A stretch of 51,831 nucleotides of DNA from Thermoplasmatota archaeon (GCA_030601705.1 JAUWBM010000007.1:1-51831), one strand, 5' to 3'; counted from the stretch's first letter, positions 18,557 to 27,396 are shown. The notes: generated by a model from the sequence alone, not told the origin. Numbers and translations: made by a program.

Positions 18557-18728
18557 ACAAATTTCATTATTAGATTTATCACTAATTATTATTAGTGCGT
18601 TAAATTTTTGTATAGTGGGGCTTGTTATAATTAATAAAATGTCATGGGCTTTCATTACTTACTTTAATGCTTTTATAGGTATTATTTGTCTTACAATGGG
18701 AATTATGGGAATTAATGCAAAGAAATGA
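18546..18728 (+). CDS. two-TM small protein
   Basis: 60 aa hydrophobic. Confidence 0.4.
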   Translation: MENKQISLLDLSLIIISALNFCIVGLVIINKMSWAFITYFNAFIGIICLTMGIMGINAKK

Positions 18729-18897
18729 ATAGACAACGAAAAAAGCAGCTGGAATGGAAAAAAGAAGGTCGGTGCCAATATGTGGTAAGCCAGCAAAACC
18801 GAAAACATTCTATTCAATGTGTTCTAAACATCTTAAAAAGAGAAGAAAATATCATAGAGAAAGGAGGAAAAATGTATTATCGCAAAGCAAGGGTTAG
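18725..18897 (+). pseudogene. zinc-finger small protein with apparent frameshift
   Basis: Frame of 18725 gives MNRQRKKQLEWKKEGRC; the continuation PICGKPAKPKTFYSMCSKHLKKRRKYHRERRK is in another frame from about 18776. Confidence 0.45.
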
Positions 18898-18988
18898 TTT
18901 TTATTTATCATGGAAAGTTTTTTGGCTAAGAATTCGGGATAAAGAGATGATGCCCAAAGGCTTTTTTATTAGAATTGGAAAGGAGTAA
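18872..18988 (+). CDS. very small protein
   Basis: 38 aa starting after AAGGAGGAAAA: MYYRKARVSFYLSWKVFWLRIRDKEMMPKGFFIRIGKE. Confidence 0.4.
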   Translation: MYYRKARVSFYLSWKVFWLRIRDKEMMPKGFFIRIGKE

Positions 18989-18996
18989 TTTTATTT

Positions 18997-19212
18997 ATGC
19001 AAAGAGAAATAAGAGAATTTGAGAAAAAGTTAAAATATTTAGTTAAAAAGAGAAAGATAATTTTCCCGCTTGATGATAAATATTTAGAAGAGATATTAGA
19101 AAAAGCAGGCAAGATAGAATTTTCTGATTCATTTTATAATCGTCTTTTAGAAAGCGCCAAGAAAACAATGAAAAAACTGAAATTGGAAAACAAATTAATC
19201 GAAACACCTTGA
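18997..19212 (+). CDS. hypothetical helical protein
   Basis: 71 aa ORF. Confidence 0.45.
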   Translation: MQREIREFEKKLKYLVKKRKIIFPLDDKYLEEILEKAGKIEFSDSFYNRLLESAKKTMKKLKLENKLIETP

Positions 19213-19213
19213 T

Positions 19214-19639
19214 ATGGGAATAAAAATGAAAGAACAAAAGATCAGAAAACATGTAACAAGCCAAGGTGTTAACTCTAACGAATTGTTAGGCAAACTTTGC
19301 CGTATTCAGCGATGTTTATCCCCCAATCTACTAAAACCACAGTATCGCAAAATAATAGAAAGAGATTGCATAAATGTAATTGTTTGGGGACATTGTTATG
19401 TAGCAACTGAGGCAGCATATTATCTTTTCGCACGTGATTTGGGATATGTACCATATATGGTAAAAACTGAAGACGGTACGCATTGGTGGCTAGAACATCC
19501 TGGAACTGGTAAAATTCTTGATCCAACATACCCACAAATATCAGATAAGAGTTTATATCAAACTGGACATCATGCAAGTTTTCTAACTCAAAACCCATCA
19601 AAGCGATGTCAGGAATTAATAAGGCGGATTTGTGCCTAA
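19214..19639 (+). CDS. transglutaminase/papain-like fold candidate
   Basis: GHCYVATEAAYYLFARDLGYVPYMVKTEDGTHWWLEHPGTGKILDPTYPQ: ordered Cys, His, Asp. Confidence 0.45.
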   Translation: MGIKMKEQKIRKHVTSQGVNSNELLGKLCRIQRCLSPNLLKPQYRKIIERDCINVIVWGHCYVATEAAYYLFARDLGYVPYMVKTEDGTHWWLEHPGTGKILDPTYPQISDKSLYQTGHHASFLTQNPSKRCQELIRRICA

Positions 19640-19692
19640 TATAGTCAATAAATAAAAAATGAAACACCTTGACCATGGGAAAGGAATTTGAT

Positions 19693-19854
19693 ATGACACT
19701 TCAAGAAGCTTTAGACACAGAAATCGGCGCAACAGTCGATTACATTAAAAGTCACATGTCAGTAAAAGACGGTGAACGTTTAGAAGATTTGATAAAAACG
19801 CTAAAAAGTTATGCCTATCCAGGACGCTATACACATCCAGATGTAAGTAAATGA
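19693..19854 (+). CDS. hypothetical small protein
   Basis: MTLQEALDTEIGATVDYIKSHMSVKDGERLEDLIKTLKSYAYPG. Confidence 0.4.
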   Translation: MTLQEALDTEIGATVDYIKSHMSVKDGERLEDLIKTLKSYAYPGRYTHPDVSK

Positions 19855-19905
19855 CCCCAGACTTTTAAGATAAAGACATAATGAAACTTGACTATGGGAA
19901 AGGAA

Positions 19906-21255
19906 ATGATTGAGCCGTATTACCTACATAAAGGGATAACGATTTATAAAAATCATGTATTAGATATACTTGTTGATATGAAATCGGAATCAATAAATTG
20001 CATTATGACCTCTCCGCCCTATTGGGGCTTGAGAGACTATGGAATTGAACCGGTTATTTGGGATGACAAGAATTGTGCGCATGAATGGGGATCCATACAA
20101 GGTCAAATTACAACTCAATGGGCTAAAGATGTTGGATGTAAAGGAGATGCTTTAAATGATGCAAAAATCAGAAAAGAAAAAAGAATATCACAAGATCCAT
20201 GTCAGGGACAATTCTGCGCCAAATGCGGAGCGTGGAAAGGATCACTTGGACTTGAACCGACATTTGAATTATATATTAAACATCTATGTGATATATTTGA
20301 TGAACTCAAAAGGGTCTTGAGAAAAGACGGTACGTGCTGGGTGAATTTGGGTGATACTTATGGTAGCGGCAAGGGTTATGATAATTTATATGATAAAAAC
20401 AAACAAGATATGAGAGGAAAACCTCCAGTAAAAGGATTTGAAAAGTCGCTATTGCTTATCCCGGAACGCTTTGCAATAGAGATGATAAATAGGGGATGGA
20501 TATTACGCAATAAGATAGTTTGGTATAAAAGAAACTGTATGCCATCCAGTGCCAATGACAGATTTACAGTAGACTGGGAGCCGATATATTTCTTTGTTAA
20601 GAGCAAAAAATATTGGTTTGAGCAACAATTTGATAAATATACAGCGCCTTTAGACAGATGGGGAGGAGATGAAATAAAGAAATACGAAGGGAAGATGAAA
20701 TATGTGGATAACCCTGAAGCGATGGGTAGTCCAAGAGCTAGAGCAATGCGGCCACAGGCAAATTCACTATATAGAGAAAGAAATCTGAGACCAGTTGAAC
20801 AAGGTAGAAACAAGCGCTGTTTATGGGACATACCAACTCAGCCATGCCCTGATGCACATTTCGCTGTATTTCCCAATGACCTATGTGTAACACCGATAAA
20901 AGCTGGCTGCCCCGAATTTATTTGCAAAAAATGCGGCGTACCAAGAGAAAAAATTTTAAAAGATGTTGGTGAAAAAACTTGGAAGGATACCCGTGAAAAG
21001 GGTAGTAAATCTACTTTTGATGTTGATACAAGAGGATTGGCGTTTGGGAGATTACCACAAATAGAATTTCAAGGCTACACCGATTGTGGTTGCAATGCAG
21101 GATTTGAACCCGGGGTTACACTCGATCCATTCATGGGGGTTGGTACAGTATTAAAAGTATCACAGCGACTTAATCGACAAGCAATAGGTATTGATATTAA
21201 AGAAGATTATGTGAAAATGGCTATTGAAAAGTTTGATCAAGAAGAATTATTCTAA
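19906..21255 (+). CDS. site-specific DNA methyltransferase (SPPY type, N4-C/N6-A)
   Basis: TSPPYWGLRDYG catalytic motif; C-term DPFMGVGTVLKVSQRLNRQAIGIDI SAM motif. Confidence 0.9.
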   Translation: MIEPYYLHKGITIYKNHVLDILVDMKSESINCIMTSPPYWGLRDYGIEPVIWDDKNCAHEWGSIQGQITTQWAKDVGCKGDALNDAKIRKEKRISQDPCQGQFCAKCGAWKGSLGLEPTFELYIKHLCDIFDELKRVLRKDGTCWVNLGDTYGSGKGYDNLYDKNKQDMRGKPPVKGFEKSLLLIPERFAIEMINRGWILRNKIVWYKRNCMPSSANDRFTVDWEPIYFFVKSKKYWFEQQFDKYTAPLDRWGGDEIKKYEGKMKYVDNPEAMGSPRARAMRPQANSLYRERNLRPVEQGRNKRCLWDIPTQPCPDAHFAVFPNDLCVTPIKAGCPEFICKKCGVPREKILKDVGEKTWKDTREKGSKSTFDVDTRGLAFGRLPQIEFQGYTDCGCNAGFEPGVTLDPFMGVGTVLKVSQRLNRQAIGIDIKEDYVKMAIEKFDQEELF

Positions 21256-21324
21256 ATGAAACACCTTGACTTTCAGTTGATTATTTTGTATAGTTAAAGC
21301 GTAGAGTAAAAAGGAGATCAGAAA

Positions 21325-21444
21325 ATGCGAAAAACAAAAACTCAAATATTTAAGCCTCTCTGCTGTTACTTCGGTAACGGGTTGACTGATCTCGACCTTT
21401 ACAGGTGGGGGGGCTTACTTTATTTTTGGGTGTACTATGACTAA
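21325..21444 (+). CDS. micro-ORF containing hairpins, overlaps HNH start
   Basis: 39 aa MRKTKTQIFKPLCCYFGNGLTDLDLYRWGGLLYFWVYYD*; SD AAGGAG; GTTAC-TTCG-GTAAC hairpin inside. Confidence 0.35.
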   Translation: MRKTKTQIFKPLCCYFGNGLTDLDLYRWGGLLYFWVYYD

Positions 21445-21910
21445 GCAAAGCTATGCAGACAAACTTCAAGACCCTCGTTGGCAAAGGAAACGGCTCAAAA
21501 TATTGGAGCGTGATAAATTCAAGTGTAAAAAATGCGGTGATGAAGAAACAACACTTCATGTTCATCATAAGATTTATAAAAAAGGCAAAGATCCATGGGA
21601 ATATGATAATTCTGATCTTATAACGCTTTGTGAGGATTGCCACAAAGTGATAGAGTATTTAAAAAAAGAACTTGAAATTATTTTCGACATTAATAAAATA
21701 ACCATAGGTAAATTAACTTACCATGACAATGATGAAATATATTTATTCGTTTTTATTGATGATGTTTGTATTGGTATAGCATTCTCAAAAGAAAAAAGAA
21801 TAATTGATAAATGTGCTATTCCTAAAAATTTATTTAGAGCCATTGTAAAATTTGCAAAAAATTGTGAAAATTATTGTAATGATGATTTAAAAAAGCGTTG
21901 TAAAAAATGA
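21437..21910 (+). CDS. HNH endonuclease
   Basis: CKKCGDEETTLHVHHKIYKKGKDPWEYDNSDLITLCEDCHK. Confidence 0.85.
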   Translation: MTKQSYADKLQDPRWQRKRLKILERDKFKCKKCGDEETTLHVHHKIYKKGKDPWEYDNSDLITLCEDCHKVIEYLKKELEIIFDINKITIGKLTYHDNDEIYLFVFIDDVCIGIAFSKEKRIIDKCAIPKNLFRAIVKFAKNCENYCNDDLKKRCKK

Positions 21911-22749
21911 GTAGAACTATAAAAACCGGCTTAGATTATTTTCCTCTGGATACTGCTTTAGACGAGAAATTTGAAATGATAGAAGCCGAGCATGGACTAA
22001 TTGGATTTGCTATTATTATTAAATTATTTCAAGAAATATATAAAAATGGATATTGTTGTAATTTTGATAAAAGACGGAAATTATTATTCTGTAAAAGGAA
22101 TGGTGTTGACATTAATAACTTAAATGTTATCATTAATTCCGCTATTGAGTGGAATATGTTTGCAGGAGACATCTATAACAAATACGGTATTCTTACTTCT
22201 ACTGGTATTCAAAAACAGTTTTTAAAAATAACTGAGCGCAGAAAAGAAGTAATTATTAATAAAGAAATATGGTTAATTAACAATAATGAAATAAATGAAA
22301 ACATTATATTTATAAATGGGCACATTAATTCTATAAATACTAACACTGGTACACAAAGTAAAAGTAAAGTAAAGTTAAAGGAAATTAAAGATAAAGAAAA
22401 AATAAAACATATAGTGACTGAATTTTACAATTATCAACATTCAGTATTTTCTGATTTAGTAAAAATAGATGATAAAAAAATTAATAAAGGTATTGAAATA
22501 ATTGATAAACTTATTAGAATAGATAATTTTAAACTTGATAAAATTACAGAAGTTTTACAATTCATAGTACATGATGATTTTTGGGGTAAACAGGTATTGT
22601 CACTTAATGGATTGAGAAATAAAAGTAAAACTAATGAAAATATAAAATTTGTGAATGCTTTATTAGCAAGTAAATCGAATAAACAATCAAGCGTTACTGA
22701 TTACAATAAATTGCAAGCAGAAAGGTTTTTAAAAAATGAAAAAGAATGA
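21907..22749 (+). CDS. DUF4373/Lin1244-like replication-associated protein
   Basis: N-term TGLDYFPLDTALDEKFEMIEAEHGLIGFAIIIKLFQEIYKNGY. Confidence 0.65.
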   Translation: MSRTIKTGLDYFPLDTALDEKFEMIEAEHGLIGFAIIIKLFQEIYKNGYCCNFDKRRKLLFCKRNGVDINNLNVIINSAIEWNMFAGDIYNKYGILTSTGIQKQFLKITERRKEVIINKEIWLINNNEINENIIFINGHINSINTNTGTQSKSKVKLKEIKDKEKIKHIVTEFYNYQHSVFSDLVKIDDKKINKGIEIIDKLIRIDNFKLDKITEVLQFIVHDDFWGKQVLSLNGLRNKSKTNENIKFVNALLASKSNKQSSVTDYNKLQAERFLKNEKE

Positions 22750-23278
22750 TTTATTAAGTGTTATGAATGCCTTTGGAGAACTTTATGACAAAAAAATATC
22801 CGAAGGTATATTGGGAATCTATTACGATATTTTCAAAGATTATTCGGCATATGAATTTAAAACAGCGGCGTATAAAGTTATCAAATCGCATGTTTATAAC
22901 TCCATACCAAAGCCTGGATCGATACTTGAATATTTGGAAGGAACAAGTGATGATAAGGCTTTGATAGCATGGATGCTGGCACAAGAAGCGATTGCTAAGG
23001 TTGGCTACTACGATTCACCGAAGTTTGATGACCCGATAATATCAAATTGCATAGTGGAATTAGGTGGTTGGCAATGGTTTTGTTCGGTAAAAACAACAGA
23101 GATACCATTTGTAGAGCGTCGTTTCCTTGATTTATACCGGCTATTTATGAAACGCGGTTGTAAATCAGTAGAATTGGTTGGATTTCATAATGCCGGCAAC
23201 AGGCTAAAGGGTTATAAAGAAAAAGTTAAACCGCCAGTTTTGATAGGTGACAATAAGTTAAAGGAGTTGAAAAGATGA
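22736..23278 (+). CDS. putative helicase-loader-like protein
   Basis: 180 aa; ELYDKKISEGILGIYYDIFKDYSAYEFKTAAYKVIKSHVYNSIPKPGSI; follows DUF4373-like gene. Confidence 0.5.
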   Translation: MKKNDLLSVMNAFGELYDKKISEGILGIYYDIFKDYSAYEFKTAAYKVIKSHVYNSIPKPGSILEYLEGTSDDKALIAWMLAQEAIAKVGYYDSPKFDDPIISNCIVELGGWQWFCSVKTTEIPFVERRFLDLYRLFMKRGCKSVELVGFHNAGNRLKGYKEKVKPPVLIGDNKLKELKR

Positions 23279-23517
23279 AAAAAAGCAAATGGTGCAAGAG
23301 ATTTGACGAGATGGAAATAATTATTGATGATTATCTGAATGATAATTTCGGCACAGAATCTATAAACAATAGGCTGTATAAAAGATTGAAAGGGAAATCT
23401 CGGAACTGGTTAAGGCATTGTGTTGCGTATGCAATTGGAAGGGTGCTTGATAAAATGCTTGTATTGACGAAAGAAATTGAGAGATTAGAAAAAGTGGTAA
23501 AGGAGTTGAAAGAATGA
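23275..23517 (+). CDS. hypothetical protein
   Basis: 80 aa, ATGA overlap. Confidence 0.45.
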   Translation: MKKSKWCKRFDEMEIIIDDYLNDNFGTESINNRLYKRLKGKSRNWLRHCVAYAIGRVLDKMLVLTKEIERLEKVVKELKE

Positions 23518-23765
23518 TGTCTAATGAATCTAAAAAAGCAGCTTTGTTACTTACTCTTGGACTTGGAATGATGAATGATAATTTATATCCCAATACTATT
23601 GTGGGATTACCGCCTAAACTTGAAAAAATAATCCCTCCTGAGATCAAAGAAGCCCGCAGAAAGCGACACCGTGAAAGGAAATTACAAAAGAAAAAACGAA
23701 TTGAGGGATTAATAAATGCCGAGAAAATTAGAATAAGACTTAGAAAGTTAAAGGAGTTGAAATAA
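23514..23765 (+). CDS. hypothetical basic protein
   Basis: 83 aa, ATGA overlap. Confidence 0.45.
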   Translation: MMSNESKKAALLLTLGLGMMNDNLYPNTIVGLPPKLEKIIPPEIKEARRKRHRERKLQKKKRIEGLINAEKIRIRLRKLKELK

Positions 23766-23792
23766 AGTAAGTGAATCAATAGGAAGAGAAAA

Positions 23793-23984
23793 ATGATAGA
23801 TTGTAAGACATATATAAAATATAAATGCCCAAATTGTGGACATAAAAACCATAAAAGATTATATGATAGTCAATCAATTTGTTGTAGTAAATGTAATTTT
23901 CCAGTAGAATCAATTTGGAGTCCGGCAAATTATTTAGTTTATAGCCCCAAATTATTGGAAAAAATTAAGAAACTGAATCAATAG
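23793..23984 (+). CDS. zinc-ribbon protein
   Basis: CPNCGHKNHKRLYDSQSICCSKC. Confidence 0.5.
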   Translation: MIDCKTYIKYKCPNCGHKNHKRLYDSQSICCSKCNFPVESIWSPANYLVYSPKLLEKIKKLNQ

Positions 23985-23993
23985 GAGTAAACA

Positions 23994-24221
23994 ATGGCAC
24001 TTAAACATCTAATTGCCCAAATTGAGAATAAAAATATTTCAAAACAAGATATGGAAAAGGCTATTGCCCTGATTACTAAAATAGCTAGAAGTCCTAAATT
24101 AAGAAAAAGATGTCATTATAGTAGTGTTCTTGTAAGCATATGCATTGCTTTTGAGTGGCGGAATGCTCCTGGTGGTAGTGACTTTTGGCATTATATAGAG
24201 TCTGCCCCTAATAAGTTGTGA
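23994..24221 (+). CDS. hypothetical protein
   Basis: 75 aa ORF with SD. Confidence 0.4.
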   Translation: MALKHLIAQIENKNISKQDMEKAIALITKIARSPKLRKRCHYSSVLVSICIAFEWRNAPGGSDFWHYIESAPNKL

Positions 24222-24256
24222 CATGTAGAAAAGCCTAATTTGGAAAGGGTATTGAG

Positions 24257-24460
24257 ATGTATGAATATGAAAATTTAAGACGTATTACCTATGGGGAAAC
24301 GGGTGCTTTATTTATTCCTGTATGTTCCAAATGTGGACGATTTGTAAAAGCTGATGATAATATGATGTTTAATGTGGAAGATGATTTTGACAGAAAAAAG
24401 CCAAATGCATTTTGTACGAAAGATGGAAGGGTTTCTATGCCTTTTGAGGGGTTTTATTAG
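24257..24460 (+). CDS. small Cys-containing protein
   Basis: PVCSKCGRFVKADD. Confidence 0.45.
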   Translation: MYEYENLRRITYGETGALFIPVCSKCGRFVKADDNMMFNVEDDFDRKKPNAFCTKDGRVSMPFEGFY

Positions 24461-24472
24461 AAGGAGGTTGAA

Positions 24473-24634
24473 ATGACTGAATTAGATAAGATATTAGAGC
24501 CTATAAAAGACTTGAATTACAAAATGTTGGAAGATATTTCAAAGGAGTTAATTTCTCGTGGTCATTTAAGAATGGCAGTTGGAATAATGCTCCATAAGGC
24601 AATAATGTATTTGCTAAAGAAGAAAGATGAATAA
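24473..24634 (+). CDS. hypothetical protein
   Basis: 53 aa ORF with SD AAGGAGG. Confidence 0.35.
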   Translation: MTELDKILEPIKDLNYKMLEDISKELISRGHLRMAVGIMLHKAIMYLLKKKDE

Positions 24635-24637
24635 AAA

Positions 24638-25048
24638 ATGTTACCTGATAAAGAAGTAAAGCCTGATTTACAGATGCGATGGTGGTGGCAAAAGGAAGAT
24701 GGGAAAAGGAAAATAAAAGTGAGAAGATCCAAAGAACTCGAAATGGCAGTAGAAAAATATTTAAAGATTAAAAAAATTCCTTATCTTCGAGTGGAGAATT
24801 ATATCTGCTATAAGTGTCATGCTGTACAAAATTCAAAGGCGAAGGGAATGCCTGATTTCATTCTGTTTGACCTGATAAATCCAGATCGGGGATTTCATTT
24901 GTTGGCGGTAGAATGTAAGACCGGGAAATATTCTAAGCTTACAAAGGAGCAGAAATATTACAAAGAACTCTTTGAGCGATGCGGAACACATTATATTGTT
25001 TTGCGTGATACAATAGACGAGATTTTAAAGTATTTTGGGGATAAATAA
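24638..25048 (+). CDS. VRR-NUC-like nuclease
   Basis: GMPDFILFDLINPDRGFHLLAVECKTGKYSKLTKEQ. Confidence 0.75.
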   Translation: MLPDKEVKPDLQMRWWWQKEDGKRKIKVRRSKELEMAVEKYLKIKKIPYLRVENYICYKCHAVQNSKAKGMPDFILFDLINPDRGFHLLAVECKTGKYSKLTKEQKYYKELFERCGTHYIVLRDTIDEILKYFGDK

Positions 25049-25050
25049 CA

Positions 25051-25380
25051 TTGGGAATAAATATGTATTTGCATGAAAAATTACTTGATATATGTAAAAA
25101 CACCGAAATAAAGAGCGGCCAAGATGTAAATAAACTTAATCGCCTGATTTGTGAAGAATGTGAAAAATATTATAAATCCCGTCTTAGTCATGGAATGACA
25201 AAAAAATCTATGAAGGCAGTACTTGATAAAACATTCAATTTGTTTGACCTATTTGTAAAATTAGCACTAAAAAGTGATGATGCCCAATTAGTTGTACTGG
25301 CTGAAACATTTAAAAAGTATAGTTTTAAAAAACAATTTTTAGAAAATAAACAAGTGGCAAATATATATAATTCGCTCTAA
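25051..25380 (+). CDS. hypothetical protein
   Basis: 109 aa ORF. Confidence 0.45.
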   Translation: MGINMYLHEKLLDICKNTEIKSGQDVNKLNRLICEECEKYYKSRLSHGMTKKSMKAVLDKTFNLFDLFVKLALKSDDAQLVVLAETFKKYSFKKQFLENKQVANIYNSL

Positions 25381-25423
25381 TGGCAAAGCTCACCTACGGG
25401 TGAATTAAAAATGAAGGATAATT

Positions 25424-25633
25424 ATGAAGGAACTGACAACCCAAAATGAGTTAATTATAGATGGTTATGCACATATTATTGGGGACAAGAAATGTGGGGA
25501 ATGTTGGAGTGGATACCCCAGAGAGTGTGAATGTGGTGGATTAATACACGCATCTTTTGGTGATGAAAATTATGATTGTGATTATTGGTTATATACTAAA
25601 TGCGATAAATGTGGTGAAAGCGAGCCGGGTTGA
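25424..25633 (+). CDS. Cys-rich small protein
   Basis: CGECWSGYPRECECGG...CDKCGESE. Confidence 0.5.
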   Translation: MKELTTQNELIIDGYAHIIGDKKCGECWSGYPRECECGGLIHASFGDENYDCDYWLYTKCDKCGESEPG

Positions 25634-25929
25634 AATTGAGAGTAAGAGCGATGGATACAAAGAAATATCTTGTTTATACAGACAATCAGCCTTCGTGTCT
25701 GGTTTGCAATAGAAAGCCAGGTCATCACCACATGGAGACAATAGGAAGTGGTGGCGATAGGAGAAAGCAAACAATCAAGGATTATTCAGCTGTGAATTTA
25801 TGTTGGTCACACCACAATGAATTGGGAACTATCGGGAAGTCAAAATTTGAGCAAAAATATAAAATAAATCTATGGCAAGAAGCATTCAAACTGCTAAGAG
25901 AGTATTTCATTAAGAAGGGAGAAAAATGA
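25630..25929 (+). CDS. HNH-like recombination nuclease (DUF968-like)
   Basis: CLVCNRKPGHHHMETIGSGGDRRKQTIKDYSAVNLCWSHHNELGTIGK. Confidence 0.6.
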   Translation: MKLRVRAMDTKKYLVYTDNQPSCLVCNRKPGHHHMETIGSGGDRRKQTIKDYSAVNLCWSHHNELGTIGKSKFEQKYKINLWQEAFKLLREYFIKKGEK

Positions 25930-26282
25930 AAGACGGTAAGTATGTAATAGTGAAGAAAAAAACTGGTGGTATTGCATTGGGTATAGTTGATTCATCTATG
26001 TTGGAGTATATTCCAGACTATATGAAAAAAGACCGTGAAATACCAGTAAGGTTTATGCCAAAAGAGATGATGAAATATCCAGAATTAAGAAAAATTGCAT
26101 GGTTGGTTAATCAGGTGTCAACGGCAAGTTGTTACAAGCCAAAAGATATATTATATACTTTTGAAGACCCCCAAAATGTTAATGTGGATGACATGAAGAA
26201 GTTGCAAAAGAAACTAAAAAAGATTGTACTTTTTAAAAATCCAGAAATAAAAAGTGACACGTTTTTAACATGGCGTTTATAG
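25926..26282 (+). CDS. hypothetical protein
   Basis: 118 aa ORF. Confidence 0.45.
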   Translation: MKDGKYVIVKKKTGGIALGIVDSSMLEYIPDYMKKDREIPVRFMPKEMMKYPELRKIAWLVNQVSTASCYKPKDILYTFEDPQNVNVDDMKKLQKKLKKIVLFKNPEIKSDTFLTWRL

Positions 26283-26291
26283 GAAGATAAA

Positions 26292-26498
26292 TTGAACTCA
26301 ATTATGGATATTATAAAAATTGCAGAAAAACAACTTCAAAGGTTGAATAAAGAAAACAAGCGTAAATTAGACAAATTATTGTTTCCAAGCCGAGACATCA
26401 GCAAGAAGTGTTCTATATGTGGAGCAGAACCTAATAAGCCATGTATTCTTGTTGATCCAATAGAAAGTATTGTGTTCAGTAAAGGGAGGATAAGTTGA
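26292..26498 (+). CDS. small zinc-finger-like protein
   Basis: CSICGAEPNKPCILVD. Confidence 0.5.
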   Translation: MNSIMDIIKIAEKQLQRLNKENKRKLDKLLFPSRDISKKCSICGAEPNKPCILVDPIESIVFSKGRIS

Positions 26499-26692
26499 AT
26501 ATATTAGAAGTTGTAGTGGTTTTTATATTAGTATCTCTAGTGTGTGTAATGATGATTTCTGGATTGTGTGTGATAGGGAAACTGGAGAAAATAGAAAGTA
26601 TATTGAAACTTTTGGCAACTGGACCGGTGAAACCTAAAAAGCGTAAGCCACCCGAGGATGAAGAGGAAATAGATCCAGAGCTGGGAAGATGA
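26495..26692 (+). CDS. single-TM small protein
   Basis: 65 aa; N-terminal hydrophobic segment. Confidence 0.4.
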   Translation: MNILEVVVVFILVSLVCVMMISGLCVIGKLEKIESILKLLATGPVKPKKRKPPEDEEEIDPELGR

Positions 26693-26700
26693 AAGACGAA

Positions 26701-26931
26701 TTAATGACTCATTGAACAACCACCTGATTTCTTTCGGACAGGTACTTCTTTTTTGATTAAAGCTTCCATTATCATTCTGGTCTTTTTCGATAGCGGCGCC
26801 TTGCCATTCTCGATCTCGGAGATGCGCACATTAGCGCCACCCTGGGAAAAGCCCAGCTTCACTCCAAATTCCTGTTGTGTCAATCCCATTTGCTTCCGTA
26901 TTGATCTAGTATATTTTGCATCTGATTTCAT
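26701..26931 (-). CDS. XRE-family HTH regulator (copy 1)
   Basis: MKSDAKYTRSIRKQMGLTQQEFGVKLGFSQGGANVRISEIENGKAPLSKKTRMIMEAL. Confidence 0.8.
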   Translation of the reverse strand: MKSDAKYTRSIRKQMGLTQQEFGVKLGFSQGGANVRISEIENGKAPLSKKTRMIMEALIKKEVPVRKKSGGCSMSH

Positions 26932-26932
26932 T

Positions 26933-27172
26933 CTATCCTTCCGTTGCTTTTTTGATTATCTTATTTGCCTTTTTATATATCCAAGGACTGTTTGGGTATC
27001 TAAAAGCCATTTCTTTTGCAAATTCCAATAATTCATCATGGCTGTTCACGCATTGGCATATTCGCTGGGCGTTGGCTTCATTTTCGTCAACAGTTATAGT
27101 AATAAGTTTTCCATTCTTATCAATAACTTCTCCGGCAAATATTTTCTTCCAAGGTATGGGTGAGTATTTCAT
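26933..27172 (-). CDS. hypothetical phage protein
   Basis: MKYSPIPWKKIFAGEVIDKNGKLITITVDENEANAQRICQCVNSHDELLEF; SD upstream. Confidence 0.5.
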   Translation of the reverse strand: MKYSPIPWKKIFAGEVIDKNGKLITITVDENEANAQRICQCVNSHDELLEFAKEMAFRYPNSPWIYKKANKIIKKATEG

Positions 27173-27197
27173 GGTTTTAATCCTCCTATTAATTGTT

Positions 27198-27356
27198 TTA
27201 TTTCTTTTCAAAAACGAGTCCGATAGTTACTGCTATTGCAGATGCAATAATATAAAATAGAAAGGCTATCTGATTTGATAGACTTAAATCAATGATTTCT
27301 AATGGTATTGCAAGATCTACCAGCATAAGATATATCCCAAATAGTAATCCCTTCAT
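27198..27356 (-). CDS. small TM protein
   Basis: 52 aa MKGLLFGIYLMLVDLAIPLEIIDLSLSNQIAFLFYIIASAIAVTIGLVFEKK; SD AAGGAG. Confidence 0.45.
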   Translation of the reverse strand: MKGLLFGIYLMLVDLAIPLEIIDLSLSNQIAFLFYIIASAIAVTIGLVFEKK

Positions 27357-27396
27357 AGTTTTATTCTCCTTCTTTTCCTATAAATGCTAATTTTTC

